39,616 nt of DNA, taken from the IMG/VR virus record IMGVR_UViG_3300021479_000044, positions 1-39,616 of that record; one strand, given 5' to 3'. The stretch's first letter is position 1, and every line of letters begins with the position of its first letter. A program made the position numbers and the translations under genes. This document shows positions 8,286 to 15,120 of this stretch, in pieces. The notes below the pieces were generated by a model that searched no databases, had not been told where the DNA came from, and saw only the letters and a list, made by a program, of their open reading frames with translations. The DNA is from a virus.

Positions 8286-8871
8286 CCTTCAAGTACTCCG
8301 TGCAGATCGTGAGCAGCGCCTCGCCCCGGCCGGGCTTCCCGGTCGCGGCCAGTGCCCGCTCGATCACGTTCATGTCCGTCACCGCGATCACCGCCTTGAC
8401 GACCGGCAGGCCTTTTGATAGCAGCCCCTCGCCGGTCTTCTCCGCGGACGCGAGTGTCGAGCCTTCGGCCTGTTCGCGCAAGTCATCGAACAGAGCATTC
8501 AACTCGCCGCCGCCCATCTCGAGATCGGTCAGGAGCTCAGTGAGCTTCGCGCCGTCCATCACCGCCATGCCCGCCATCGGATCAAGCGACGCGAGTGCGG
8601 CGCGCTCCTCGTCCTCGGTGAGCTCGACGTAGGTGACGGGCACGAAGGCCTCGCCGCGCGAGGCGGCCGACAGCACCCGCAGATGGCCGTCGATCAGGTG
8701 GCCGGTGGTGCGGTTGATGATCGGCTTCTGGATCCACCCGATCGTGCTCAGGCTGTCCTCGAGCGTCTCGCGCTGCAGCTTCGGATGCACGCGCCAGTTC
8801 AAGGGGTTCTCGGTGATCGCGGCCGGATCTTCCTGGCCCTCGCCGACGATCCGGTTGCGCCAGGTGCTCAT
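8002..8871 (-). CDS. ParB/sulfiredoxin-domain (ParB-N-like) protein
   Basis: 289 aa as an open frame; ATG overlaps the upstream stop (ATGA). Residues about 20-95 match the ParB N-terminal nuclease-like domain of phages: NPLNWRVHPKLQRETLEDSL, then INRTTGHLIDGHLRVLSAA. Phage proteins of this type often accompany, or are fused to, methyltransferases. Up to about residue 196 (EYLKGEKR) composition is protein-like. The last 90 residues are Gly/Pro/Arg/Asp-rich and overlap the methyltransferase gene, so they look like out-of-frame translation. The biological C-terminus is therefore uncertain. Confidence 0.7.
   Translation of the reverse strand: MSTWRNRIVGEGQEDPAAITENPLNWRVHPKLQRETLEDSLSTIGWIQKPIINRTTGHLIDGHLRVLSAASRGEAFVPVTYVELTEDEERAALASLDPMAGMAVMDGAKLTELLTDLEMGGGELNALFDDLREQAEGSTLASAEKTGEGLLSKGLPVVKAVIAVTDMNVIERALAATGKPGRGEALLTICTEYLKGEKRQHDAGPQNGAAPEPAAQDPKPSDPRDARRSGPDLEKDVLGSAAGNRVRGEGGEGGAARDPAPDVGRLRSGLRKITPGRHRGAPKNKLHRP
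8277..8282 (-). other. A6 homopolymer at the ParB / methyltransferase frame junction
   Basis: On the minus strand the junction reads GGTGAAAAAAGAC. The ParB frame reads GGT GAA AAA AGA; the methyltransferase frame reads GTG AAA AAA GAC. Removing one A from the run joins the two frames into one protein of about 395 residues. It does not fit the X XXY YYZ heptamer for -1 slippage in the ParB frame; +1 slippage, transcriptional slippage or a base error remain possible. Confidence 0.45.
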
Positions 8872-9119
8872 GCGCCCTCCACCGATGCGAGGGCGGTTTC
8901 CACCGTTTCAATCCGCGATCGCATTGCCTCTTTGTCGTCGTCCTCGTTGGCATAGCGCAGATCCAGGACGAGGCCGGGCCGGAGGACGGCAAGCGCCTCC
9001 CGCAGTTCATCAATGTGATTGAGCAACGGCCGCACCGGATAGGTCTCGGCGTAGGCCTCTCGGATGATCGGCCATTCTTGCGGACGCAGCCGCACCGCCG
9101 CGAAGTCTGGCCGACTCAC
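8868..9119 (-). CDS. Hypothetical early protein
   Basis: 83 aa. The GTG at 9119 is preferred over the GTG at 9128 because it overlaps the upstream stop as GTGA. Predicted helical and acidic, for example LLNHIDELREALAVLRPGL and KEAMRSRIETVETALASVE. Not recognised. It is coupled by 4-base overlaps to both neighbours. Confidence 0.6.
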   Translation of the reverse strand: MSRPDFAAVRLRPQEWPIIREAYAETYPVRPLLNHIDELREALAVLRPGLVLDLRYANEDDDKEAMRSRIETVETALASVEGA

Positions 9120-9316
9120 GGGTCCCACCCGGCATCGAAGTCCGCGTCGCCGCCGGTAATGTCATCGACCGAGACCAGCGCGATCTGCGCCTTCAGGCCG
9201 GTCCCCCACTCGCCGCTTTCGTTGAAGTGGCCGACGAGCAGAGCCAGGCGCGCGCGCAAAAAACTGATCTCGTCGTAGATGGTGCGCGGCACGAGATTCG
9301 TGGACTTATCCATTGA
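9116..9316 (-). CDS. Hypothetical small early protein
   Basis: 67 aa from the ATG at 9316, which lies inside the end of the metallopeptidase gene (ATGGATAA). A longer frame exists upstream but would be Arg/Ser-rich and read through the metallopeptidase gene, so it is rejected. The product (TIYDEISFLRARLALLVGHF) looks helical with an acidic C-terminus. Not recognised. Confidence 0.6.
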   Translation of the reverse strand, partial: SMDKSTNLVPRTIYDEISFLRARLALLVGHFNESGEWGTGLKAQIALVSVDDITGGDADFDAGWDP

Positions 9317-9863
9317 GGTCGGCTCGGTCGGCCACTTTGCGCTCGCGCTTCGTCGGCGCCGGCGGCGTGGAAAAATCGAAGTAGAGCTGGCCGCAAATCT
9401 CCACCAGCCGCCGCGCCTGCTGCACTTCGATCGAGTGCTCGCCGTGCCGCTCGGCAACCTCGTCGAACCAGCCGAACTGGTGATCGTGTTTGCGCAGGAT
9501 CAGCTTCGGCCGGTCGAGGGCGTCCGTCACCATCTCGCCGGTTTCCTTGTCGATCTTGCGCGTCAAGTGCGTGAGCTCGTGATCGACCAGGGCGTTGCGC
9601 TGGCGGGCGGAGTACTTCGTCCAGCAGGCGCGGTCGATCACGATCTGCGCGTCCGCGATGCCGAGCGCTCGATCCTTCAGCGGCGTGATGCGCATGGTCG
9701 CGGCCGCCCAATAGCCGCCGTGCTTCAACACCGACAGGCTCGACTCCTCGGAGTCGAACACGAACAGCGGCGCGATGGTCACGCCCTCCAATTCCTCATG
9801 GTGCGAGGCCCGCATCTTTTCGACGTGGCCCTCGGCATCTGGCGCTTGGCTATAGGTTTTCAT
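9306..9863 (-). CDS. Putative phage metallopeptidase
   Basis: 185 aa. It carries a zinc-protease HExxH motif, HELTHL (His95, Glu96, His99), preceded by RQRNALVD and followed by HDHQFGWFDEV (126-136). That order is typical of the 'putative phage metallopeptidase' family found in early regions of many proteobacterial phages. The substrate is unknown. ATG overlaps the previous stop (ATGA). The C-terminal 25 residues are Lys/Arg-rich. Confidence 0.8.
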   Translation of the reverse strand: MKTYSQAPDAEGHVEKMRASHHEELEGVTIAPLFVFDSEESSLSVLKHGGYWAAATMRITPLKDRALGIADAQIVIDRACWTKYSARQRNALVDHELTHLTRKIDKETGEMVTDALDRPKLILRKHDHQFGWFDEVAERHGEHSIEVQQARRLVEICGQLYFDFSTPPAPTKRERKVADRADLNG

Positions 9864-10129
9864 CGTCGCCCCTTGTGTGTGTCGGATTCCATCAGTGCGT
9901 GCTGCTCGGTGGCGGTCAAGGCCGGGAAAAGTATTTCAAAATACTTGGCGACCGCGAGGTCGGCGTATTCCGCATCGCTGCCGCCCGCGATCGCCGCCCG
10001 CCGCAGTCGTTGCGCTGCATCGAGCAACGCAGCCTCGAGCGCCTTGCTGCGCGCCTCGGCCACCTTCAGCCGATCGGCGAGGATCTGCAGCTGCTGCTCG
10101 AGGTCGCCGCGGGTGGCGCCGCGGTTCAT
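9860..10129 (-). CDS. Hypothetical coiled-coil protein
   Basis: 89 aa from the ATG at 10129, which overlaps the upstream stop (ATGA). An ATG at 10171 would overlap the upstream gene by 46 bases and is less likely. Residues 8-45 form a strong coiled coil (LEQQLQILADRLKVAEARSK, then LEAALLDAAQRLRR). Not recognised. Confidence 0.6.
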   Translation of the reverse strand: MNRGATRGDLEQQLQILADRLKVAEARSKALEAALLDAAQRLRRAAIAGGSDAEYADLAVAKYFEILFPALTATEQHALMESDTHKGRR

Positions 10130-10338
10130 TGATGCCGCCGCAGCAGCGCCTGCATCATTGGTTCCGCGCATTCGCTGCAGATCCCGACGCGCCGCTTGTG
10201 ATCGACGGCCACCCAGTAGCAGGCGCCACCGGCCGCCGTCTCGCAGGCGTGCAGGTCATCGCAGCCGCAGCCGACGCAGACCACGACGTGCACCGGCTGC
10301 TTGCGGTGGCGTACGAGGGCGAGGGCCGGGCGGCTCAT
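10126..10338 (-). CDS. Small cysteine-rich protein (zinc-finger-like)
   Basis: 70 aa from the ATG at 10338, overlapping the upstream stop. It contains CVGCGCDDLHAC in the middle and CSECAEPM near the C-terminus, so two Cys pairs could bind one zinc. Function unknown. Confidence 0.6.
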   Translation of the reverse strand: MSRPALALVRHRKQPVHVVVCVGCGCDDLHACETAAGGACYWVAVDHKRRVGICSECAEPMMQALLRRHQ

Positions 10339-10442
10339 TGCGGCCACACCACGAGCTCGCCGCCGCACTTGCAGCGACGACCGTGATTGAGAACGGCCGA
10401 CCACCACACCTGCGAGCAGATCCGGCACACCAGGCAGATCAC
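10335..10442 (-). CDS. 35-residue zinc-ribbon protein
   Basis: GTG start at 10442 overlapping the upstream stop (GTGA). It encodes 35 residues with two Cys knuckles: ICLVCRICSQVWW at the N-terminus and GRRCKCGGEL at the C-terminus, a minimal zinc ribbon. Both neighbours are coupled by 4-base overlaps and are also Cys-containing. Confidence 0.55.
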   Translation of the reverse strand: MICLVCRICSQVWWSAVLNHGRRCKCGGELVVWPQ

Positions 10443-10618
10443 GGCGTCACGGCCTTGCACGGCGGCGCGGTGCGGCTCGACTGCTGATCCATCGTCACGT
10501 AGGTCACGCTCGGGAACCCGTTCGGATTGGACTTCGAGGTCTTCACCGTGCCGCAGCGCTTGCACTGGTACTGCGTGATGTTCTGCGCGGTCGCTTTCAG
10601 ATTCCACGTGTGCCTCAT
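10439..10618 (-). CDS. Small zinc-binding-like protein
   Basis: 59 aa from the ATG at 10618, which overlaps the upstream stop (ATGA); an ATG three codons earlier is possible. A CKRCGT knuckle (residues about 19-24) is preceded by NITQYQ, the style of small zinc-finger phage proteins. Function unknown. Confidence 0.55.
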   Translation of the reverse strand: MRHTWNLKATAQNITQYQCKRCGTVKTSKSNPNGFPSVTYVTMDQQSSRTAPPCKAVTP

Positions 10619-10806
10619 GCGAGCCACCGCACGGCGAACTCGCGCAGCTGCTCGCGGGCCTCGAGCCAGCGCCAGCAGAAGCGCAGCCGGGTGAGGCGCG
10701 CGCGCACGACGATGCGGAGCATCTGGTCGGTCGTCGGATTCTCGCGCCGCCGCCGCGCGTGCTCGCGGCGCAGCGCCCGCACCAGATCCATGACCTCGCT
10801 AGCCAT
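10615..10806 (-). CDS. Small basic helical protein
   Basis: 63 aa, strongly basic (REHARRRREN, then IVVRARLTRLRFCWRWLEA). First gene of the leftward group that runs 10806 to 7275, on the far side of the attachment region from the integrase. Not recognised; possibly nucleic-acid binding by charge. Confidence 0.55.
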   Translation of the reverse strand: MASEVMDLVRALRREHARRRRENPTTDQMLRIVVRARLTRLRFCWRWLEAREQLREFAVRWLA

Positions 10807-10858
10807 CGAAACTGCACTCCGGGGGTGCAGATTGGCCGCACCTGTATGGATGAACAGT

Positions 10859-10878
10859 AACCCGGTTTAAACCGGGTT
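10859..10878. promoter_or_regulatory. Perfect 20-bp palindrome upstream of the leftward gene at 10806
   Basis: AACCCGGTTT joined directly to AAACCGGGTT is a perfect inverted repeat with no spacer, about 50 bases upstream of the start at 10806. It lies in the gene-free 10807-11307 region. It could be an operator for a dimeric regulator or, less likely, a bidirectional hairpin. Confidence 0.5.
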
Positions 10879-11031
10879 TGGCCCGGGTGGGTCTCCGGGT
10901 GAACGCAATAGGAAGCCCGTAGGGCCGAGATCTCCGCCGGGGCGGTAGGGTGGTAGGGGGGTGGTGGTGGGCGCCGGGTAGGGCAGCCCCGGAGGCGCTG
11001 GAATGTGCGCCGCTGGGGGTGGGTTCCGAGT

Positions 11032-11243
11032 CTCTAAGGGGGCCCTTGAGACTTAGAGGATTTGAAACCTCTGGCACCTGTAAGTGCCTGATTTGTGGCT
11101 CCCCGGGACGGATTCGAACCGCCGACCAACGGATTAACAGTCCGTGTAAATTGTGAGATTTTTGAAGGGTTTGAGCGCAATTCCCTCTAAGCCCGGAGCC
11201 CAACAAACGCCCGCCGATTGAGATTGACCCCCGGTGCTTAGAG
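11032..11243. repeat. Four CTTAGAG repeats flanking the attP core (candidate integrase arm sites)
   Basis: CTTAGAG or its complement CTCTAAG occurs at 11032-11038 (minus), 11052-11058 (plus), 11185-11191 (minus) and 11237-11243 (plus). In each copy, read as CTTAGAG, the next base is a purine. Two copies lie on each side of the tRNA-like core at 11096-11146, each pair in inverted orientation. Tyrosine integrases such as lambda Int bind short arm-type sites placed this way around the core. The interpretation is inference; the repeats are read directly. Confidence 0.6.
11096..11146 (-). other. attP: Candidate attP core: 3' half of a tRNA-Asn(GTT) gene
   Basis: Read on the minus strand, these 51 bases are the anticodon arm (stem ACGGA, loop CTGTTAA with anticodon GTT, stem TCCGT), variable loop, T arm (GGCGG, TTCGAAT, CCGTC) and 3' acceptor strand with GCCA end of a tRNA-Asn. 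The bases upstream have no D arm or 5' acceptor strand, so this is not a complete tRNA. A tRNA 3' half about 160 bases beyond an integrase gene is the usual form of attP for integration into that tRNA gene, because recombination restores the host tRNA. Confidence 0.85.
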
Positions 11244-11252
11244 ACGCGCCGC

Positions 11253-11273
11253 CAACGGATCAAAACTCCGTTG
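11253..11273. repeat. Hairpin resembling a degenerate copy of the tRNA anticodon arm
   Basis: CAACGGA, seven bases, TCCGTTG: a perfect 7-bp stem with a 7-base loop between attP and the integrase. On the minus strand it reads ACGGA-GTTTTGA-TCCGT followed by TGGCGGCG, close to the anticodon arm and following bases of the attP core. It may be an integrase/excisionase site or a remnant. Confidence 0.4.
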
Positions 11274-11307
11274 CTCCGCTGGGTCTGTGTGGGACTTTGG
11301 TAGGGCA

Positions 11308-12315
11308 TCAGCGCACCGGCTTGAGCGTCTGAGCACGCACGTAGGTCCGCAGCATCATGGCGTCATGGCCGAGCACGTTGTGCTCCGCATCCGAGGCAGC
11401 CTTCGGGCGGAGCTCGCGGAACTTGAACAGCGTCCCGCCGCACTGCGCCTTCAATCGCTTCATGGCGGACTGCAGACCGTCCATCGAGTAGGGCCTGCCG
11501 GCCTCGCCCACGAACACATGGTCACAGGTGCTGCGGGCGAGCGCCGAGTCGACGAAGTACTTCGTCGCCGGGGTCCACGAAATGATGCGGTGCTTGCCGT
11601 CCTTCGACTGGCGCAACTCGATGCCGCGCTCGGTGATGTTTTCACGTAGCAGGATCCGCAAGTCGCCCTGGCGCAGCCCGGTCAGGAACGCGATCGCGAG
11701 CAGATCGCGCAGGCAGATCGGCGCGCGGTCGATCACGTCCTTCAGTTGCGCGTCTTCCACGTACACCTTGCTCGGGGTCTCCTTGTTGCGGCGGACACCG
11801 TAGCAGGGATTGACCGTGCACCAGCCGAAGCGCATCCCCCAGCTGATGACCGAACTCAAGGTCGCGCGCTCGCGGTTGCCGCCCTTCGGTGCGCCCTCGG
11901 TTTTCCGCAGCTGCAGGTACTGCGCGATGTGGGTCGGCTCGATCGTGTTCAAAATCATGTGACCGAAGTGGTGCTGCAGGCGGCCGTTGATCTGGCGCAT
12001 GTACTCGGGCTGTGTCGCGGGCTTGAGCTCCGGCAGCGCGCGCGCCACGTATAGGATCATCAGCTGCCCGTAGGTCGCGGGCCGATCGCTGGTCCACTTC
12101 TGCAGGGCGGTGTACAGCGCCGATGCCCCCTCGTCGACGCGCGTCAATTTGTTCCATTTGTTTTTGTCGACGTAGTAGTACCGGCCGTCCTTCGCGTGCA
12201 CTTTCGGCGGCAGGTTCTTCACCGCAGGCTGTGCGATAGTCGCACAGGCCTTCGGCCGCTGCGGCGGCGGCTGCACCGGAAAGGCTATGACGTTGCTCTG
12301 GTCGTCGTCGTCCAT
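11308..12315 (-). CDS. int: Tyrosine-family site-specific integrase
   Basis: 335 aa. The C-terminal catalytic domain shows Arg215 (TGLRQGD), Lys241, Arg303 (FRELRPKAASD), His317 (LGH) and the nucleophile Tyr325 (LRTYVR). The usual HxxR has Arg at the first position here (R300-E-L-R303). Residues about 78-160 are the core-binding SAM-like domain. The gene points toward the adjacent tRNA-Asn-like attP core, as expected for tRNA-targeting phage integrases. Its ATG lies 2 bases after the stop of the upstream gene, with GGGAGA as ribosome-binding site. It catalyses integration and, with an excisionase not clearly identified here, excision. Confidence 0.93.
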   Translation of the reverse strand: MDDDDQSNVIAFPVQPPPQRPKACATIAQPAVKNLPPKVHAKDGRYYYVDKNKWNKLTRVDEGASALYTALQKWTSDRPATYGQLMILYVARALPELKPATQPEYMRQINGRLQHHFGHMILNTIEPTHIAQYLQLRKTEGAPKGGNRERATLSSVISWGMRFGWCTVNPCYGVRRNKETPSKVYVEDAQLKDVIDRAPICLRDLLAIAFLTGLRQGDLRILLRENITERGIELRQSKDGKHRIISWTPATKYFVDSALARSTCDHVFVGEAGRPYSMDGLQSAMKRLKAQCGGTLFKFRELRPKAASDAEHNVLGHDAMMLRTYVRAQTLKPVR

Positions 12316-12317
12316 GT

Positions 12318-12656
12318 TTAGGTTTCTCCCGTGATTTTTTCTTTCAGCATTTCGTTCACCACATCGAGCGCTTTCTGTGCCCGAGCGCGGGCGCGGGCGG
12401 TCGCCTTGATCTGTTTGACGGTGCGCGGCGGCGGGCCGCCGGCAATGACGATCTGGCCCTCGTGCGTGTCGGCCAGGCGGATCACGCCGAGTGAGATTGA
12501 TCCACTGCCGACCGCGCGCAGCATGGTCGCGGTCTTGGGCGGCAGGTGGATCATGAAGCGCTTACCCGCTTTGCCGGTGAGGGCAGGGCGGCCGCGCGGG
12601 CGTTTAGGGATCTCGGTCACTGATTGCTCCGTTGTTGTTGTATCGCGAGCAATCAT
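12318..12656 (-). CDS. AT-hook-containing small protein
   Basis: 112 aa. It contains KRPRGRPAL (residues about 18-26), the RGRP core of an AT-hook that binds the minor groove, and a long helical basic C-terminus (VKQIKATARARARAQKALDV). It sits immediately upstream of the integrase (2-base gap), so a role as a directionality or accessory factor, or a small regulator, is possible. No excisionase fold is evident. Confidence 0.6.
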   Translation of the reverse strand: MIARDTTTTEQSVTEIPKRPRGRPALTGKAGKRFMIHLPPKTATMLRAVGSGSISLGVIRLADTHEGQIVIAGGPPPRTVKQIKATARARARAQKALDVVNEMLKEKITGET

Positions 12657-12685
12657 TTTAGCACCGTTAATATATGCCTGTCGAA

Positions 12686-12958
12686 TCAGGTGCTTTTATT
12701 AGGCACGATCCTCGAGGCCGAGGGCAGCTGCGTCACCGCACGCTTAAGCCGTGGCTTACTCCCGGGCGGCGGCGAGAAGTCCGGCTTGTTGTACTTCGCG
12801 TTGCCGTGCATGGCGATATTGATCGCATCCATCGTCGTCACCGGATCACCGGAGGGCTGCACCATGAACGCAACCCCGTTCGCAGAGAGCCACCGGCGCA
12901 CATCCGAGCGACGCTTCAAGCCCGACAATTTCCGCAGGTCGGGGAGGTTCGCGATCAT
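12686..12958 (-). CDS. DUF4224-like protein
   Basis: 90 aa from the ATG at 12958, which overlaps the upstream stop. Residues 4-40 (LPDLRKLSGLKRRSDVRRWL, then SANGVAF) match the DUF4224 pattern, a short helix-turn-helix-like domain often found next to phage integrases. The C-terminus is basic (PRLKRAV). The function of DUF4224 is unknown; an excisionase-like role is possible from position only. Confidence 0.7.
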   Translation of the reverse strand: MIANLPDLRKLSGLKRRSDVRRWLSANGVAFMVQPSGDPVTTMDAINIAMHGNAKYNKPDFSPPPGSKPRLKRAVTQLPSASRIVPNKST

Positions 12959-13209
12959 ATGCGGATCCGCCGCACCTGGCCGCGCGGCTTGTAATTTTTC
13001 TCGGCGCGCGCGAGCGCTTTCGGGATCGAGCCGCCGCGCTGCCAAACGATCGCGCCAGCGGTTAGCACTTCAACCTTGACGGGATCTCGATGGGGCTCGG
13101 CGAGCTTTTCGAGCGCGCTGCGCTTGGCTTTGCGCAGGGTGCTTTCCTCCGTTTGGGTGACGGTGCCGCCGTCCGAGGCGATCACCCGAACGGTGTACAG
13201 GTCTTTCAT
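12955..13209 (-). CDS. Hypothetical small protein
   Basis: 84 aa. ATG overlaps the upstream stop (ATGA). Beta-rich N-terminus (LYTVRVIASDGGTVTQTEES) and a basic C-terminus (YKPRGQVRRIRI). Not recognised; one of a chain of coupled small leftward genes. Confidence 0.55.
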   Translation of the reverse strand: MKDLYTVRVIASDGGTVTQTEESTLRKAKRSALEKLAEPHRDPVKVEVLTAGAIVWQRGGSIPKALARAEKNYKPRGQVRRIRI

Positions 13210-13433
13210 CGCGGCGGACCCATCGGCATGCTGGCCCAGGCCGTGACCTCTTGCGGGATCTCGTTCTCATCCCCGTACCCCTCGCCGCCGACGGCGAACC
13301 AGAACACCCCATCGTAGTGGCCGAGCCATATGGGCTCATCGGACCCCGGCGCGCACACGAGCACGGTGGTATCGGCGTCGGGCACACTGTCGCTGACGGC
13401 GATCCATTGGATGGTTTCTTGATCGACGCTCAT
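13206..13433 (-). CDS. DUF551-like protein
   Basis: 75 aa from the ATG at 13433, overlapping the upstream stop. It follows the DUF551 layout: WIAVSDSVPDADTTVLVC, then IWLGHYDGVFWF, ending with TAWASMPMGPP (compare WIPVSERLP ... VTHWMPLPEPP). DUF551 proteins are frequent in early regions of temperate phages; their function is unknown. Confidence 0.75.
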   Translation of the reverse strand: MSVDQETIQWIAVSDSVPDADTTVLVCAPGSDEPIWLGHYDGVFWFAVGGEGYGDENEIPQEVTAWASMPMGPPR

Positions 13434-13708
13434 CGCGGCGCGAACCCGCACTCGGCGAGCGCCGTCTGCAACTTGTAGATCGCCGCGCGGATCTCATAGG
13501 CCTCGGCGTCGTCGATGGCATTCTCGCGGATCTCGCGCCAGCCGACGCGCTTGACGAACTGCGCGAGCGCGAGCGCCTCGGCGTCGGGCACCCGCATCAC
13601 GACGGTGACCGGCAGCATGTGAGCGGCGAGCTCGCGCGCCTGGCTGGTCTCGCCCAGGTCCGGCTCGCGCATCCCCGGGGGCATGTGGTTCAGGGCCTTC
13701 GCACTCAT
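13430..13708 (-). CDS. Small hypothetical protein (DUF7706-like)
   Basis: 92 aa from the ATG at 13708, overlapping the upstream stop. Residues 30-92 (LALAQFVKRVGWREIRENAI, then DDAEAYEIRAAIYKLQTAL) follow a pattern I associate tentatively with DUF7706 phage proteins: helical, with the DDAEAYE motif. Function unknown. Confidence 0.55.
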   Translation of the reverse strand: MSAKALNHMPPGMREPDLGETSQARELAAHMLPVTVVMRVPDAEALALAQFVKRVGWREIRENAIDDAEAYEIRAAIYKLQTALAECGFAPR

Positions 13709-13887
13709 GTGAGCTCCTTCTGCGGTGGCGAGCTCGCGGCCGAGCGCAGCGCCCCGCCCATGTACGCCATCACCAATTCCAGTTTGAACTCGGACCTCGG
13801 CACCATTTCTCCTTCGACCTTTTTGCATACCCGCTCTGCGTACCGTTGCGCTTCATCGGCTAGCGTTTTCGGCCGCCGGCGGCTCAC
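13705..13887 (-). CDS. Small basic hypothetical protein
   Basis: 60 aa. The GTG at 13887 is chosen because it overlaps the upstream stop as GTGA. Basic, helical product (RRRPKTLADEAQRYAERV, then EFKLELVMAYMGG). Not recognised. Confidence 0.5.
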   Translation of the reverse strand: MSRRRPKTLADEAQRYAERVCKKVEGEMVPRSEFKLELVMAYMGGALRSAASSPPQKELT

Positions 13888-14111
13888 GACTGCAGCATTC
13901 CGAAGTCCCATTCGTCGCCAAAAAACGGGCGCTCGAGCGGTTCGTCGCTCTGGCCGTTGAAGGCCTCGAGCAGCGCGACGTAGCAGGCATACGCCTCGGC
14001 CACCACGCAGGTGTTCGCGGTCTTCAACCAGCGCTTGCGGTCGCGCTCGCTGAGTCCGTTCCACCAGGCCATCCCGGCGCGCTCGTACGGCGTCGGCTCT
14101 CGTTCACTCAT
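13884..14111 (-). CDS. Small Trp-rich hypothetical protein
   Basis: 75 aa. Starts with SEREPTPYERAGMAWWNGLS and has a conserved-looking helix (RDRKRWLKTAN) followed by AEAYACYVALLEAF. Overlaps the upstream gene by 8 bases. Not recognised. Confidence 0.55.
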   Translation of the reverse strand: MSEREPTPYERAGMAWWNGLSERDRKRWLKTANTCVVAEAYACYVALLEAFNGQSDEPLERPFFGDEWDFGMLQS

Positions 14112-14469
14112 GTCGGACCTCGGGGTGTTTGCTCAGGTCGTGGCCGTGCGGCTCACGCGGGAATCCGTCGAGCGGGACTCGGATCCCCTGCGTAGCATAT
14201 TGGCCGCCCTGGATCCACTTCAAGCGTTCCGGCACTTCGTCCTCGTACTGGTCAACGCAGACATCGCACACGATCGCGGTGGCGCCGATCGCGGGCAGGT
14301 CGCACACCACGCAGCCCCATCCGATGAAACCGGGCGGCCCGCGGAAGTCGAGCATCACGATCGTACGCACGCTCGAGTCCTGCGCGCGGCCGCAGACGCA
14401 GCACGGTCCCATCAGGATCTCGGCCTCGGCGTCCAGGGTGTTCTCGAGATCGTCGTCCTCGTCGATCAT
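14104..14469 (-). CDS. Cysteine-rich zinc-binding-like protein
   Basis: 121 aa with an acidic N-terminus (MIDEDDDLENTLDAEAEILM). Three Cys pairs, CCVCGR, GCVVCD and CDVCVD, could bind zinc. The C-terminal part is polar. Function unknown. ATG overlaps the upstream stop. Confidence 0.6.
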   Translation of the reverse strand: MIDEDDDLENTLDAEAEILMGPCCVCGRAQDSSVRTIVMLDFRGPPGFIGWGCVVCDLPAIGATAIVCDVCVDQYEDEVPERLKWIQGGQYATQGIRVPLDGFPREPHGHDLSKHPEVRHE

Positions 14470-14654
14470 GGCTGACGGGCCTCGCGCGCGATGCGCCGCA
14501 TTTCCTCGTGCGTCGCGTCGCGCTGTTGCGGCTCGAGCTCCTCAATCCGTTTGAGTGCCGCTTCGAGTTTGATCTGGCGGTCGTGGCCCTGGCCGACCAG
14601 GCCGCTGAGTTCGTCGAGGATTTCGAGGGCGCGCTGCTGCTGTGTGGGGTTCAT
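14466..14654 (-). CDS. Small coiled-coil protein
   Basis: 62 aa from the ATG at 14654, overlapping the upstream stop (ATGA). Nearly all helical and coiled-coil-like (QQRALEILDELSGLVGQ, then LEAALKRIEELEPQQRD). The longer frame upstream is rejected because it is Arg/Gly-rich and overlaps other genes. Confidence 0.55.
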   Translation of the reverse strand: MNPTQQQRALEILDELSGLVGQGHDRQIKLEAALKRIEELEPQQRDATHEEMRRIAREARQP

Positions 14655-14935
14655 GGTTTGCACTCGTCGGCTTTGCGCAGCAGCAGCTTCGCCAGGTGCC
14701 GCGCCTGCGCGGGGCTGAACACGATATGCCCGACGCCGCGCGAGTCCGGCTGCAGATCCGGGTGATTGATCACGACCTCGCGCTCGTCCGGCGTCAGGCC
14801 GACCTCGAGATATTTTTCGGGCAGCAGCAGATCGGCCGAGGCGGCACGGCCAGCGCCGAGCGCATCGACCGCCAATTGCGCGGCTCGGCCGCGCTTCACG
14901 AACTCGGGCAGATTGGCGGCGGTGAGTTTTTTCAT
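14651..14935 (-). CDS. Hypothetical protein
   Basis: 94 aa. Ordered-looking: LTAANLPEFVKRGRAAQLAV, then EVGLTPDEREVVINHPDL and SPAQARHLAKLLLRKADE. Not recognised. It is coupled to both neighbours by 4-base overlaps. Confidence 0.6.
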   Translation of the reverse strand: MKKLTAANLPEFVKRGRAAQLAVDALGAGRAASADLLLPEKYLEVGLTPDEREVVINHPDLQPDSRGVGHIVFSPAQARHLAKLLLRKADECKP

Positions 14936-15120
14936 GGCTCCCCCGTATCGCGGCGGCGCTCGAACTCGTCGTCCCGCCGCTGCTGCTCTTGCCGCAGCCG
15001 CCGCCAGTCGGCCTCCTCGAGCAGCCGCTCGACGTCGCGCACGCGGATGAATCCGCTGTGCACACCGCCGCGTCTCATGCCACCGGGGGTCCAGTGCCAG
15101 ACTTCGGCGTCGACGATCAT
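14932..15120 (-). CDS. Small charged hypothetical protein
   Basis: 62 aa from the ATG at 15120, overlapping the upstream stop. N-terminus VDAEVWHWTPGGMRRGGVHS, C-terminal half a highly charged helix (RRLRQEQQRRDDEFERRRD). Not recognised. Confidence 0.55.
   Translation of the reverse strand: MIVDAEVWHWTPGGMRRGGVHSGFIRVRDVERLLEEADWRRLRQEQQRRDDEFERRRDTGEP

Noticed and set aside
9279-10487. 402-codon rightward frame across several small leftward genes
   Set aside because: Leftward genes here are coupled by start-stop overlaps and carry HExxH and Cys-knuckle motifs; the rightward frame has none.
11096-11170. A complete tRNA-Asn gene
   Set aside because: Only the anticodon arm to CCA part is present; no D arm or 5' acceptor strand is found upstream, so it is taken as an attP core.
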